Shown: positions 33,705-46,405 of the stretch, in pieces | How positions within the stretch are numbered: the stretch's first letter is position 1 | Layout of the letters: every line of letters starts with the position of its first letter | DNA from: Ceratobasidium sp. AG-K | Taxonomy: Eukaryota > Basidiomycota > Agaricomycetes > Cantharellales > Ceratobasidiaceae | Assembly: GCA_037039685.1 (NCBI GenBank) | Contig: JAWNGF010000004.1 | Coordinates: 1,612,001 to 1,676,000, forward strand | DNA length: 64,000 nt | Direction of reading: 5' to 3' | Notes under the pieces: model-generated | Database searches by the model: none | Told to the model about the DNA's origin: nothing | The model's input: the letters and a program-made list of their open reading frames with translations, nothing else | Translations under genes and position numbers: made by a program

Positions 33705-34738
33705 TTAGTGCTGACTCTCCCAGGCCGTAAGTTTCATCAAAGGAGATCGCATAAAACATTTATAGAGCATCCGTAATGAACGCATGCGAAACTTGGGATC
33801 ACAGAATGCAGTCACCGGGAGTTGTTGATAAGCCCCATGTCGCCTAGAAAGCTCAAAAGCAACAGTAAGAATCACTAGCTTTGGGTCTACGAGGTCTGGG
33901 TCATTCCATTTGCAAACGAAACTAGCACCAAGCATATCCTGCGTTTCTAGCCACTTGCATACCGAGGTCACCACTGTGTTTTTTCCAATCCCGGAAGCTC
34001 CGTAAATCCGGAGGAATCTATCGGTCCCGGACTTTCCCTCGATCCATTTCTTGAAATCGCTAATGACCGCTGTACAGGTACCTGGAAGGCACTCGCTTCT
34101 GTTATAATGACTCGAGCGGGCAACTGGCTTCATACGACTCCAGGCCAGTTTTAGTTTGCCTGTCACCCGTGTCAGTCAATTTAAGTATCAAATAATTGGG
34201 GTCCTACAATCATGCCGCATATATTTGGCTAGCTCTCGACGAAGCCTTTGGTTTAGCGATATCAATTCTTTCAGCAGGTCTTGTACTCGCTTCCGAGCGG
34301 AGGTTATAACATTTTGTTTTGTCTGATCTGCTCTAACCGCTATTAGTCCACTATAGCCCCGGTAGTAGTTGTCATGCTATTTACGCCCGAGCGGTCCATC
34401 GCCGTATACTCAAGAGTAATCTCGGTAAACGTCTGGAGTAGTTTGAGAATACCGACGGTAGTATCACTAAGGTCTGTTGAGCAAGGACATGCATCAACCA
34501 AACTCACACCCTCTAAAGTGCTAGCAAAGCCAATGATCAGCCTTTCGACATTGCTGCTGAGTTCAGATTTTTCCTCAGTTCCTATAGTATTGTAAGTGGG
34601 TCGCTTGAAGCGGTAGCCAAAATCGGACAAATATACCAGGCTCATAGCATGACATGAGATACGAGCTGTGATGGCAATGCCGGTGTGGAACTGTAAGTAT
34701 TTTTTTTCTCTCAGTATGGTTTTATTCCAAGTGGTCAC
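33705..34738 (-). pseudogene. Truncated NACHT/STAND NTPase (NLR-like) fragment
   Basis: Read on the minus strand, exons give a helical N-terminal part (LIIGFASTLEGVSLVDACP, LKLLQTFTEITLEYTA), then RKRVQDLLKELISLNQRL. After a GT-AG intron (about 34159-34207) comes the entry to a NACHT domain: RSECLPGTCTAVISDFKKW, then the P-loop IYGASGIGKNTVVTSV, then VILTVAFELSRRH. A stop follows soon after (33705-33707), before any Walker B motif, winged-helix or WD40/ankyrin/TPR repeats. Full fungal NLRs of this type run to 1000 residues or more and sense self/non-self or trigger regulated cell death. The P-loop has Asn (GKNT) where Ser/Thr is usual (GKST). I judge it a gene remnant, though a short expressed protein is not excluded. 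The first exon is uncertain. Confidence 0.65.
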
Positions 34739-36796
34739 GGTGCTTGCCTCGAGTTGCTGCGCGAAGTTCAGAATAGCTTCGAGTGTAGTACTCCCAGGTT
34801 ACGGATCCAAAGCCGAAGGCAGGTGAAGAAACGTCAAAGAAGCGGAGTATTGACAATCCCAGTGCCCTATGGCACGGCATAAATCATGGTAGCTAAGGTA
34901 GTGATTAAGAGTCGGTCACTAATTAACTGGTCCAATTTTTTGCTTGAGGACTCGAGCGGAGGAAACTACACGCTGGATTTTAATTCCAGCCTGTCGTATA
35001 TCTGGACGTTGATAGTTGATGTGACCTTGACGTCGCTGCGGGTATGATCAGCCAGCAAGTACCTGCCACTTCAAATAGGGAGCTAACCAACCAGTAAAAC
35101 GGTCCCCTCCATATAAACAATTGGCCTTTGTTAATAGGGGTAGTTCGTGCACAATCTGTCCGCCTACAAGTAGGTACAATAATGCTTTCTCGTTCATTTC
35201 ATTCGGTAATTGGACTTCGATACCTGCCAGGCAACGCGTCAGAGGTGTGCAGGGACAATGCCTGTGGCACGCGTACTTTGGATGCAATACCGGCAGTTAC
35301 ATGTAGCTGTAAAACAATAAATTTTAGCATTTTTAGTATGAAACATGTTAAGAAATACACTTACACCGAAGCTGACTGGTGGCTCATGGTCAACAACTCC
35401 GATTACCCAAGCGCGCAGCAGAAGGGGTACTAGGGGATCATGTGATTGATGTTACATACACGGTTTCACCGCTTCAGGCACATGCAACGCGATCCGGAAC
35501 CAGGCTGAGCCGACTCAAAGATGTCAGATGAACGTGATAGGTACAATGAGCCCCCGTTCCAGCGTCTCAAAGGCCATCTTATTATTCAGACAAGACTCTA
35601 AGCCAGTAAGCTATATACGTTGGTTTGCATGATCACGCACAACTCGCCGAATGTGAACGCCGCCGGATTCACTTCGGCAATTGGTTGCAAGGCAGCCAAT
35701 GTGTCGAACTATAAAACTAAATCCTCAATAAGAAGTTTGATCTATCTGATTCTCGAATTAGCCATATAGTTTTCGTAAGAGGCGCTGAATCAGTGGGCAC
35801 TCCCCTCGACTACTGACCGGACATGACAAGTGCGCTCACATAAAAGAGATGCCCGAGTCCGAGCTCCAGCTTGAACACAGTCATTGATTCTATCCTCCCA
35901 CGCAGACCTATGACTAGGCTCGCACATATTCCGCATATTTATCTCTACCAATCTATAAACTATACACCCCTAGCCATTGTGGTTTTGTAACTCAAACTTG
36001 GCCAGGGAATGAAACAATTTCATCTATGTGAACACTAGGCGCTCAGCACGGGACAACCGGCTGTATATATGCGTGGTCGTACCTCCCAGCTCCGGTCTTA
36101 CCGGTCCTAATCAAAATACACAGAGGTAGTTTAGTAACCTATTACTTGAGTTGCATTGGGGTCATGTACTTGGAGAAATCAATTTTATACTTGATTTCAT
36201 TCGCCAACGATGCCCTGATCCCCAGGCCTCATGATCAGTCATCAAGCTACTTTCCCCACCTGCTTACAACATCCGGGGCCCGAACATGTGTGGGGTCCGT
36301 GGGATAGTAACTGAAATCCCCGTCTGCACTGCAGTTGTGAACCGTTATGTCGTCCTGAACGTCAACCAAAGGATTCCATTATTGGAGTATTCCAGTTATG
36401 AACCGCATAGTTCTAGACATTTTGTACCTAGATTTTGTACGTGTCCTAGACTATATTCCGGCGACCACATTGAGATGTTCAGCACAATTCAACCAGTGAA
36501 TATACCCGTGCGTATCGGGGGTCGAAAATTTATGAGCTCGCATCGTGTCCCGTCGATTAGCTCACCTCCGGGGTTGGTTGACACATCGGGTCCTTATAAG
36601 TCAGCAACCCCAGTCTACCCCACATTCTACCCCGCGTGCTGCCCCGCGTTGTATGGCATGATTAGGAGTGCGACTCCCCTGCTCAACAATCCCCACTAGC
36701 CTGTCACGCTACCACTGGATTACTCCGGTGGAGGGGTATATAACCTAGTCGAATTATCTCATTCAATCAAACCAACAAATCTATCGAATCCAAAAC
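34739..36796. other. Intergenic, 2 kb without a supported gene
   Basis: AT-rich unique sequence with short ORFs. The last 100 bp contain GTATATAACC at about 36735, a TATA-like element some 60 bp upstream of the oxidoreductase ATG, in a good core-promoter position. Confidence 0.45.
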
Positions 36797-38187
36797 ATGT
36801 CGAGCATCCCTTCTGTCGCCAAGGCCTGGAGATATCCAGTTGACCAAACTACTTGGGACGGGTATAAAAGTCTTGAAATACGGGACGTCCAAGTATTTCC
36901 GCCTCAAAAGGGCGAGGTCCTTGTCAAGCTCCATGCCGCTGCGTTTAACTATAGGTTAGTTTCAGCCGCAACGTAACAGGCGCACGAGTTTACTAACTCT
37001 ATTTCCAGGGTATGCCGACCAATACTCTGTTTCGTCGTGTAACTTACAACCTTCACTGTAGGATATCATGATCAGCGAGCAGGACTACCCTGGCCCGTTC
37101 AGCACTGGACCCGACGGACAAGGTCTGATTCCAACCTGCGACGGTGCCGGTGAGATCGTTTCCATAGGCGAAGGCGTGTCTGGGTGGAAGATTGGGGACC
37201 GAGTCCATTCCCTGTTCTACGAGGCGTGGTTCGATGGTCCCATAAAGGTTCGGACTGGTCCATGAAACGTGTGGCACGACGCTAAGCTCTTTTCTTTGAA
37301 TAGACAGAGTACATGAGCTCTCAAGTCGGGTCAAGGCGGCCTGGCTGCCTGACCCAGTACCGGTTGGTGGTGCCGATTTTAGCCATCCTAAACATGTGCT
37401 CACCGTTTAATCGTAGTACGTTTTCAGCGGAGACTATTCTTGCCATCCCCGACCACCTGTCATACGAAGAGGCAGCATCGGTTCCATGCGCAGCAATCAC
37501 AGCATGGGCCGCTCTTTTCGAAGAAGGGCGCCTGAACAAGGACTCGACCGTACTTGTCCTGGGAAGTGGTGGCGTCTCGGTGTTTGGTGCCCAGCTTGCG
37601 AAAGCAGCCGGCGCCCGAGTCATTGCCACGACGTCGAGCAAAGAAAAGGAGTAAAAGTACAAGGTACTCGGAGTAGATCACGTTGTGAACTATCGCGAGC
37701 ATCCTGAATGGTACAAGAAAGTGAAGGAGCTGACGGGTGGAGAGGGAGTCGAGCAGGTCCTTGAAGTTGGTGAGTAGCCACACGATATTAACCCGGCTCA
37801 TGGTTCAATGACGCTCGTGTAGGCGGCCAAGGCACGATATTGCAGTCGATCAAGTCGGTCCAGCGTGGAGGAGTTGTGCACATTATCGGAGCTTTGGCGC
37901 ACGACAAGTCTACGGAGAAGGCCGGTGATGTGACTCAGGGGGTACTCTTCGGACAATGCAAGGTAAACATTCCGACCAAACCAGGTTATATTGGGTCTGA
38001 CCTTTTATAGCTTTCCGGCCTCATAGTTGGGAGTCGGGTGATGGCCAAGAGACTTGATGCGTTCATGACCCAGCACAAGGTCAAACCAGTGGTTGATCGA
38101 GTGTTTGGGTGGACCGAGGCCATCGAGGCGCTGGACTACCAGGTTGGGGGATCACACTTTGGAAAGATTGTGATCAAGATTGAGTAG
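36797..38187 (+). pseudogene. MDR-type alcohol dehydrogenase/quinone oxidoreductase with in-frame stop
   Basis: Exons spell a complete medium-chain dehydrogenase: [90 protein letters not shown], the Rossmann motif VLVLGSGGVSVFGAQLAKAA, GVDHVVNYREHPEWY, EQVLEVGGQGTILQS and KPVVDRVFGWTEAIEALDY. No structural-zinc Cys quartet is seen, so it is probably of the zinc-independent or yogA-like group using NADPH. Two oddities: between NYR and DIM two normal-size introns (36955-37008 and 37010-37061) leave a single-nucleotide exon G37009; and a TAA at 37652-37654 interrupts the frame where relatives have Glu or Gln before KYK. Everything after the stop remains in frame across two introns. Confidence 0.8.
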
Positions 38188-38814
38188 ATGACCATTAGAA
38201 TGTCTAGCTAGAGTGTTTGAGTTGACAATGTATTTGGCGATACACGGACGTACCTAAATCGCGAGGATGAAGACAATTTCGCGAAGTTGTGACCTCGACG
38301 TCTCGTGAAATTCTATAGAGCAGCATTGCCAGTATCGGAGGTTCTCTGAAGTGGCGATCAGGTATTCCCCTGACCGCCTCCTTAGATAAAGCGAACAAAC
38401 CGAAACCGAACCTCGCGCGAATCATCGAAGTAGAATCCCAGCCCTCGATCAAGTGCAATCAAGCGCTCCCACTTCTCGATACCAAGACAACCAACCTCGA
38501 TCACTCCCAACCAACGTACCGCAGATCACCCAACAAACGTCACCACTAAATCAAAGAACCCATCACCTAGGGCAAGTCTAGCCCACCTATCACTGACATC
38601 ATTGTAAACCGATCAACGCAGCCACGCGACACGTCAATACCCAACTCGGAGGATTCCGCAACTCGAACATACCAAACTTTATTAACCACCCCTTCGTCAT
38701 ATCAAAACCTCGCCATGTGAAACAATGTCGATCCCCCTTGATCTCCGATCAACCGCACGTGGCACGAAAATGAATTCACATAGTCTAGCGTACATACAAA
38801 CAACAAGAATACTT
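38188..38814. other. Intergenic between convergent genes
   Basis: About 630 bp of AC-rich sequence. Contains the 3' ends of both neighbouring transcripts; nothing else recognised. Confidence 0.4.
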
Positions 38815-41478
38815 TTACATGGCACACTTGATCCGCTTGCGCTCGCCCTCGTCCGTCTCGTCTCGCTCGCGACTCCTTCTCCCTGCGACGCCTTTGCCTT
38901 TTCCCTCGACGGGTTCTTCGACTTGCATCGGTTCGAGTTGGGGCCAGTCTTCTGGTTGAGGTTGTTGTGTCTGGACTTGAGCCGTAAAGAGGGTAGGCAC
39001 GCCTTGCACGCTCATGGCGCGTGCGCATATGCCACATCGACACATCCATAGTCCACCCGTGGCTTCGCGCCAGAGCATCTCGAGCACGGTCTTCGTTTGT
39101 TGGCCGAGGTGGTACGACGTGGATGGGATGAGCGGGATCGGGTGGAGAGGTTTTTTCGTGAGCGGCGAGGGAGGTGGGAGACGCGAAGCCCGGAGTTCGG
39201 CTTCGATATCAGATTCGCTCGTGATCATGAGTTCCTTCTTACTCCCATCGACGCTCGGAGGTGGACTAGGCGTCGTGCGCATCGTCGACGGACTTCTGAG
39301 CGCTTCTGGACTGGGCGTGGTGGGGCTCGTGACCGACTCGGGACTGGGTGTCGATGACGAGTGGATATCCGCATGCGCATGCAAGTCTGGGCTAGGTACA
39401 TTATGCGTATCGGGATTCGTTCGAGTAGTATCCGTCGGGCTCGGAGCAGAGACAGACAGGATGGTCGAAGCTGGTGGGCTAGGTGCCATCGAATCCCGAT
39501 CTCGACTCCTCATCCGGGTCATTTCGCGCATCCGCTCGACCTCGTCAATCTCGTCGTCCCACGCGATCCGAATGTCTTCCCACCCACCCCCCTCGACCCA
39601 CGCTTCAGGCCCTCGTAAAAAGTCGACCAGCTGATCTGGGCCAATCCGAGCGACGGCTTTACACGGATCCCGTTCTCCTCGTGCGAGCACGCACTGGGTG
39701 CGTAAAATAGCCCAGTGACGGTTTCTTCGATCGCTGTCTTCCTCCCATTGGGCTTCTTGGATAAACTTTTGGGTGGCTTCGCACTCTTTGACGATCCGAC
39801 TGACGACATTTGAAATGGCAGGTGACAGTACAGAGCGCAGGGCTTGTTCCCACGCGCGAGCCAGATGATAGACGAGCCTGTTCGGAGGGGGCGGGTTGCA
39901 GAGATAAAAGTTTGCCGCTGTTCGAATGTATCGTCTTTGAGACGGGCGGCTATTCGGAGACGATTGTCGATGTGGCGCTTCGTCTCCAGCGCGTACAAGA
40001 ACACTCCATGTAAATTGTCGAGGCAATGTCGGGGGAGCCCGTTCGATAAGACCAAGCGGGTGACGGGGCGCCACTCCAGCCGGGAGCGTTCGCATCTCTG
40101 GGCTGTTTGTTGCTGCTGCATAGTACTGTTGCATGTCAATATGAGGAGACAGCCAAATCCCTGCGCGATGGGTTAGCGGTAGTAATACACATACCGGTGC
40201 ACCCACCTTCCAAGATCCGGTTCCGCGCCCAGTCTTGAAATATCATTTCTCGTAATCCAAACTCGTCACTTAGACTCAATAGATCATCCTCTTCGTCAGA
40301 TTCATCGTCGGTATCGAGCGGTTCGGCCGCACGCTCTTCCATTCTCTGAAGTCTAGCCGTGGCGCGAACTAGGCCTTCCATCTCGATTGATTTGGTCCAC
40401 CAGCGCATCCACACACGTTCCTCCATCTCTTCCAAGGCCTCGCGAACGGTCCAGTCGCCGTATTCAATGTATTGGTTTACTGGGAAATCGTTAGAAAAAT
40501 TGACAGAAAACAAGGAAAACACCCACCGACACCGGCCACATCCTCACTGCGCATCAAACGCGTCGCATCTCTCGCCCTGAGTCCGCCATCCCAAGGCATG
40601 GGCCATCCTTCCCCGACCGGTTTTCCCTCCCACTCCCAGTCCCAGAACCCACTACCCATCCACAGAGCCATTGTCGCTCCGAGGCCCCGGACAAGCTCAT
40701 TGCGGATGCGCTCTCCCCGACAAGCCCCGCATACCGCTCGCACGCCGGCACCGCTATTTGATCTCAGGTCCAGCCCACGCACGAACTCGGGGTCGCGTTC
40801 ATTGGCTGCGAGTGGTGCTATAGCCAAGTGGGGAGCGACGACCATCCCGAGCGACGACGGCTCGGACCGCAAACACCGCGCACAAAATACCAGTGGCCTG
40901 TGGGTTGCACAGGCTGCAACGATCCCAAACGATGCCGAGGGGGTGGGGTACGTTGGGACCGGCGGCAAGCGCGCGCTTCGTCGGCGAAACGCAAGTTGGT
41001 CGGGACAACTCATTGTGCACACCAGACACGTCGAGCGGATAATCCGGCGGAAAGTATCGGCCCCAGGCGCCTGGGGGACGAGACCGGGCGATAGCTGGTT
41101 GTAGATTGCATGTGGGTCGAACAGGGCGCACAGGTGGCGCCAGACGGGAAGTTCGTCGGCTGTCGGGATGGTTAGCGCGCGCCAGTGGACAGAGCGGCCA
41201 CTTGCCAGTGTCCCGCCATGCGCGTGACACGCTGCGGAATGTGGCCAACGCACGAGCAACATGCAGCACGCGCCACACCTGGCTCCCCCACGTCTCGTCT
41301 CCAAAGCACCCCGGAATATACACGTTCATATCCGACGTTGTTGAATCGGCAATAAGTCTGACTTTCCAATCAGCGCAGCCAAATGCAATACAAATACAAC
41401 TCGCCTCAGTGCAGCCTTGGGCAGGGCCGGCGCCGTCCGTTTGCCCTTGCGCATCACGGTCGGATGTGTCGACGCCAT
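38815..41478 (-). CDS. Large F-box-like protein with Cys pairs
   Basis: Reading from ATG at 41478 on the minus strand: ALPKAALR, a GC-AG intron (41358-41404), LIADSTTSDMNVYIPGCF and LHVARALATFRSVSRAW, a second GC-AG intron (41160-41205, branch GCTAAC), then ADELPVWRHLCALFDPHAI. This resembles an F-box followed by the usual W..L......W motif. The following long exon has Cys pairs CLVCTMSCP, FCARCLR and VCGACRGERI that could bind zinc. Further exons give DWTVREALEEMEERVWMRWW, then WLSPHIDMQQYYAA. A C-terminal half of over 200 residues is Ser/Pro/Thr-rich and disordered, with MWMCRCGICARAM-like Cys near the end (LWMCRCGICARAM) and a basic tail. F-box proteins recruit substrates to SCF ubiquitin ligases, which is inference here. 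About 800 residues. Confidence 0.65.
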
Positions 41479-44400
41479 AGCGCGCTTAGACAAGTCAGCC
41501 ACATGACAAACAATCCCCGCCACTCCCCGCCACACAACTACAAACTCACCCGTGTCTGCCACCGAGAATGAGTGACGTCGAGTTACAACGCGGTTACAAT
41601 CTTCGGGATGTTTATCTCCCGTCGCGGTCTCTACACGATACTCTCACGCGGGTGACTAAGCTTCGGCGCTCCATGCCATCACGGCGCCTGTACCGGCTGA
41701 CCGCCCATCATGACAGCTTATCTTGTATTATCCGACTCGATAGCCGCCCAATCGAAGCCTATTCTCAATTACACTCCTCAGCTTCGGCTTCGACTTCTCC
41801 GCCCGAGTCTTGCCGCTGCCAATTCAGAGCGCAATACCATGTCCGGCGCACTGCACAACAGCCATATGCTCGCCCTACCACTCCTTTCCAGCCCAGTTCA
41901 AGTAATTTCAAGAGACAAAGTTATTACTATATGTCATCCACGCGAGCGTCATTATTGCCACATCAGTGGTTCTTGATGCTTGAGTTTGATCGCGACTTGA
42001 TCCACTGATCTCGCGCTCGTCCCCCTCTTTTCGGCACCCCCAAGTCTCTTCCATCGCCACACGTGTCGGTCGCTGTTATCCTGCGCGGCTTGAGCGGTAT
42101 TATTGTCGTTGACCACCCCGACTCTCACATGTAGGGTGTAAAATGCTAAGGCAAGGTGTCGATATGTAAAGCACTTGGTGGTTTCTTCCCACCCCTCAAG
42201 CTTCATTCATACATATCAATTGCTAAACATTTATGACGGACAATTTTTATTATATAATCAATACCGGTCCAGGATAAGTATCCTCGACCAATTGAGACGT
42301 TACGGTTACAGCTTGACCAGTCCGAGGGACGGGTATCTTTGCATCGATGTATTCAAGTTATCACTCAATGCATTTTACGTTACGTGCGCGTCTGGAACAC
42401 CGATGGCATCCGTAGGCACCGGGATAGCGGCATCATCTCGTGTCATACTAGTTATGCCTCTGCTGTTCTGTAATTAGAACACCGTACCTGGCTCGAACCA
42501 CATTCTATAGTTCAGGGGGGGCAAGACACTGCGACACCCAAATCGTCGCCACCCTTGGGGACGTTGCTCATCCCTGTGTTCATAGAATCGGACACATGAC
42601 TGTAAACTCCCGAACCTGTCGCTCTCAAAGGACAATTGCTCGGCCACCCTCGCATCATTTGCGCTGGACCCATCGATTTACCAGCGGTCTCGTTTCGCTT
42701 GTGTGATCCTTGGGATCCAAGAGCATCATACATCGTACTACCCTGGCCGCATATAGTAGTATCTCTTGAACTCAGAAACTCAATATCATCCAGTGCAATG
42801 TCATTTGTCAACGTAACGGACGCATGCCCACTCGTGTGGCATTTTCACCCCTCAAATCTAACACTGCCCTACACATTGATTCATCGTGCTCACCCCGAGG
42901 AAACCGGGACAACGGATCCAGCTCGCGAAATCAGCGCGAATTGCCTTTCGTTTGGGGTACACGCCTGCATTTAGGCTATTGGCAGGTGGCAGGTGGCATG
43001 ATCTAGGCGGTGTTGTAGCCTATGTGACCGGATGCTGTCACTCGGTTTTTCAGCTGAGGTACAGATGGCTGCTATTGACTACCTAGTGCGTACCACATAG
43101 TTGTTTGTGGCACTGTAGTGGAGGTTTTTATTAAAACAGCTGCCGATGTAGAGGAAAGTCACGTCAGAAATGTTATATATCTATCAATGCGTAGTATATC
43201 CTTCCTCGCTTTTGCAAGGTCCTATAAACGTACCGCAAGGTTGAGGAGATAGTACCAAATCGAAGTGTCGATAGTGAGTCTGCTGCGTTGACTGGTTGGT
43301 TGAAAACACCAAGTTAGTAAGTTACTTAGACCACTTACCGCCGATTGTATGTCTCAAGCCCCCATCCTGCGAGCGTTATCTAGTATATATGCAGCTACGG
43401 TGTTGCGGTGTTGAGGACCACACGGATCAAATGGTTCGACCCCGGTTGGGGTCGGCTTTTGTAATGTGACAATTACTGCACGTGGTTTGATTATTCTACG
43501 ACTGTGGCGCCGGTACGTTGAGCGCTAGCTCTTATTGTGCGCTCTTTTAATTTCTTTGTCGCATAAGAGGGTGTCGCTAATAAAACAACGGTGGACTGGG
43601 TTGCCGTTATTCAGGTTGTGTCCAACGGCATGATCGAAATATTGAGAACGAGCATTTCAGGTCTGAGAGGAGTCTCATCATGCGTTGTGGACGTGAAGTG
43701 AGCGACTGCGAAAGCAAAAACATGCATGCAAATATCAAGGCCGTTTGAGCCGAGAGGAGAGTGTACACTTGCTAAGCGAGTAAACGGCGAGAAGGTCTGT
43801 GTTTCGGCTTTACGCTAGCTGACGAGTGGACAACCTGAAGACCTCTTCAGATAAATTATGCCCGCCTTGACACATCCTCGCAAGGTTTTAGTTTTCGCCC
43901 ACTCATCTTGTATATGTCTTCCAAAGAGAGATTCTTTGCTAATTATTAATTGTCGCTATTCTTGCCGGGACTTGTCTTCAAACCATTCTGTTAGAAACAC
44001 GATTAGTGCTTACCCGCCGAGTCGCCATTAGTACCACTTTGATTTCGCCTGCTACACTCGAAAAGTCTCTGGCGCTGAAATAATGTCACGGCGGCTATAT
44101 TTGGAAACCGAAGTGATAGCATATGACCACTGTGACAGCGCGAGTCCCAATTTTGCCCGGCAAGCCTCAACAGTAACCTAAGATATACATACTGGCAACA
44201 TGCGAGTCACAATTCACGGCGGAGATAAATTGAACATACTCGCAATACACACTCCGGGCCCTACGCGCACATATCGTCAAGGCGGAATCCCTAGTATTTG
44301 GGGGCCACCGGCCATTACTCTCGTCACTATTCTTTTTTGTGTTCGTTTGAAACGCTAGCCCGAATTTATGTTCAGGTACACGTAAGTACGCTCTCCCAGA

Positions 44401-46405
44401 ACGCGGTTAAGTGCACAGGTCTTTTTGTCCCGATCGGTTTCCGTACCCGGCCCTTATATGTTTGTATCCATGTAGATGGTTTCTATGTTGATTCATACTG
44501 GTCGCTTACTTCTCATTCGTTGTCGGGCAATGGAGTCTAGATCTCATCACATGCTAACTGAGCTAGCACCCATGGGCGCCTGTGGTGACTGAATGTTGCG
44601 TAGCATATTTACTTACTCAAGTAGATACTCTTAGAGAAAAGAAGGCGTAAAGTGACCAGATGTGCATCCAGACGCCGGCCTGATCATTCTTACACAGGAG
44701 CCTCTGGGAGCGAGGCTGGCGTTACGGACCTCGTTTCGGGTCTCAGCGTGGTTTTGGAACCCTTAATTTGCTTCCTGTTTTACGGAACTACAGCCGACGT
44801 TGAATACATCTCGATTGTTGTTCATAAGACAGCGAATGGCAGTTACTACGCCGGCCACAGGCCGCAAAGGCTTTGATATGAATTAATTAAGTGTAAGCCA
44901 ATAATCCGAGTGAATAACACCTAGGAAATTTAGGCAAGGTATACCCGTATCATCGTCGCAGAAGCCGCCGGTGGAGGGTAACTAGGGGTCATCTGATTGA
45001 CCTTGATGTGGACGCATGTCCAACACGTTTTCTCTTGCCAAAAAGTGACGCCCCTTGCTCGCGCTTCCCCCACATACCTCAATACATATAGCCGAGGCGC
45101 TCATAGTTGGCCCTCCTGAATTCAGAGTACTCCCAGGCGCCTTCATCTCTCAATTCCATCGCACGCTTGGCCGCCCCGTGAGGCTAATATATGCTTAGCT
45201 CGACAACATGGAGACTACTCCTCCCATAATTTCTGACGTCCCACCCACTACCACACTTTTCTCTGTGTCCCCGTCAGCTACTTGGTGGAGTTCGGCGTCG
45301 TTTGTTCGGGATGGCCTAGGGGTGGCATGAGTGGTGGAGATTGGTCATATCTCATATTACTGTGCGCTACGTTCCAGGCGGACGCTTTGCATATGCTCCC
45401 AGCCCGGGTGAGTCTCCCTCCTACTTTTTGCCTGCAGCACGCTCGTCTGTGCGTGCGCTGTGGGGCAAACCTGGCGCTGATAAGCTTGACATTGTTTCAC
45501 TGGACGGGCGCTAGGTCGGAGATCTTGGGATTCTAGGATTTCCGGGCAGTCCCAAAATCCCTGGGTTCGACACTGGTCTGTAACGGTAGCAGCGTATCCA
45601 ACCTAGCTGAGAGAGCTTCTCGCCATGACTACTCGTCAACAAACAACGTGCTAAATTATACTTTCGCGAGCACTTGCCTCGGAACCGCCGCTCGAATTCG
45701 TGATCAAGCATCATGGTGGCAATTGCGTTTTCCTGCCCACTCGCGGACTGCTCATCACAACGGACCTATCCTATGCCTCACTTAGTGGCTAGTACACGCG
45801 CATGTATTGCCGAATTTGGCAATCCCAGACCTTTGGTTTTACGCGTTCTATCTGTCGGATAGAGTTTCTCCCCTATCTTGGCTGGATGTATCGCCGGCTT
45901 GCATTGATGGCACGGTCAAGGCCATTCTCCCTGCAGAACGCGGTCAACGGCCACAGTATTTTACGTCAATATAACACGTGTTGAACCTCTTGGCTCATCG
46001 AGTGGCCTGTTGCCTCATCCGTCCGGGAATCGCGCTCCGCTGTGCGGATTTTGAGTATCTGAATCATAATCAAAGTTGCCAGCATCGCCCGAGCGCAAGG
46101 TCAATTATAAAAACTTGGATGACATTATGATAACTTGCCGGAAGACATACATCAGCATGAGACCCCGCTGGGCGAGCACTAAACCATCACGCATCGATCA
46201 CCTTGACGATACTAATACCGCTTGTATTAGATTCTTACTTATGTACTCCAACTATTCCATTCGATCTGGTTAGTAGGCATTCACCTTATGCGCTATTGGA
46301 TCCGACCTGAGTGCTGCGTGTGTCTTCTCCTACTTAGTGTACTACTAAAAGGATTCCATAATTTGTGGAGCTCTGATTCAGAGGTCGACCTCCCAAGCTG
46401 GTACA
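41479..46405. other. Gene-poor stretch, 4.9 kb
   Basis: I see no ORF chain, tRNA, transposase or long repeat that I can support. A hairpin-like CGACCCCGGTTGGGGTCG occurs at about 43438-43455, without a tRNA fold around it. Base composition is close to that of the other intergenic regions. Confidence 0.45.

Noticed and set aside
39014..39634. 206-codon + strand frame opposite the F-box-like gene
   Set aside because: Antisense shadow of its Ser/Pro-rich C-terminal exon.
43430..43460. TGGTTCGACCCCGGTTGGGGTCGG, looks like a tRNA T arm or terminator hairpin
   Set aside because: No acceptor, D or anticodon arm can be drawn around it.
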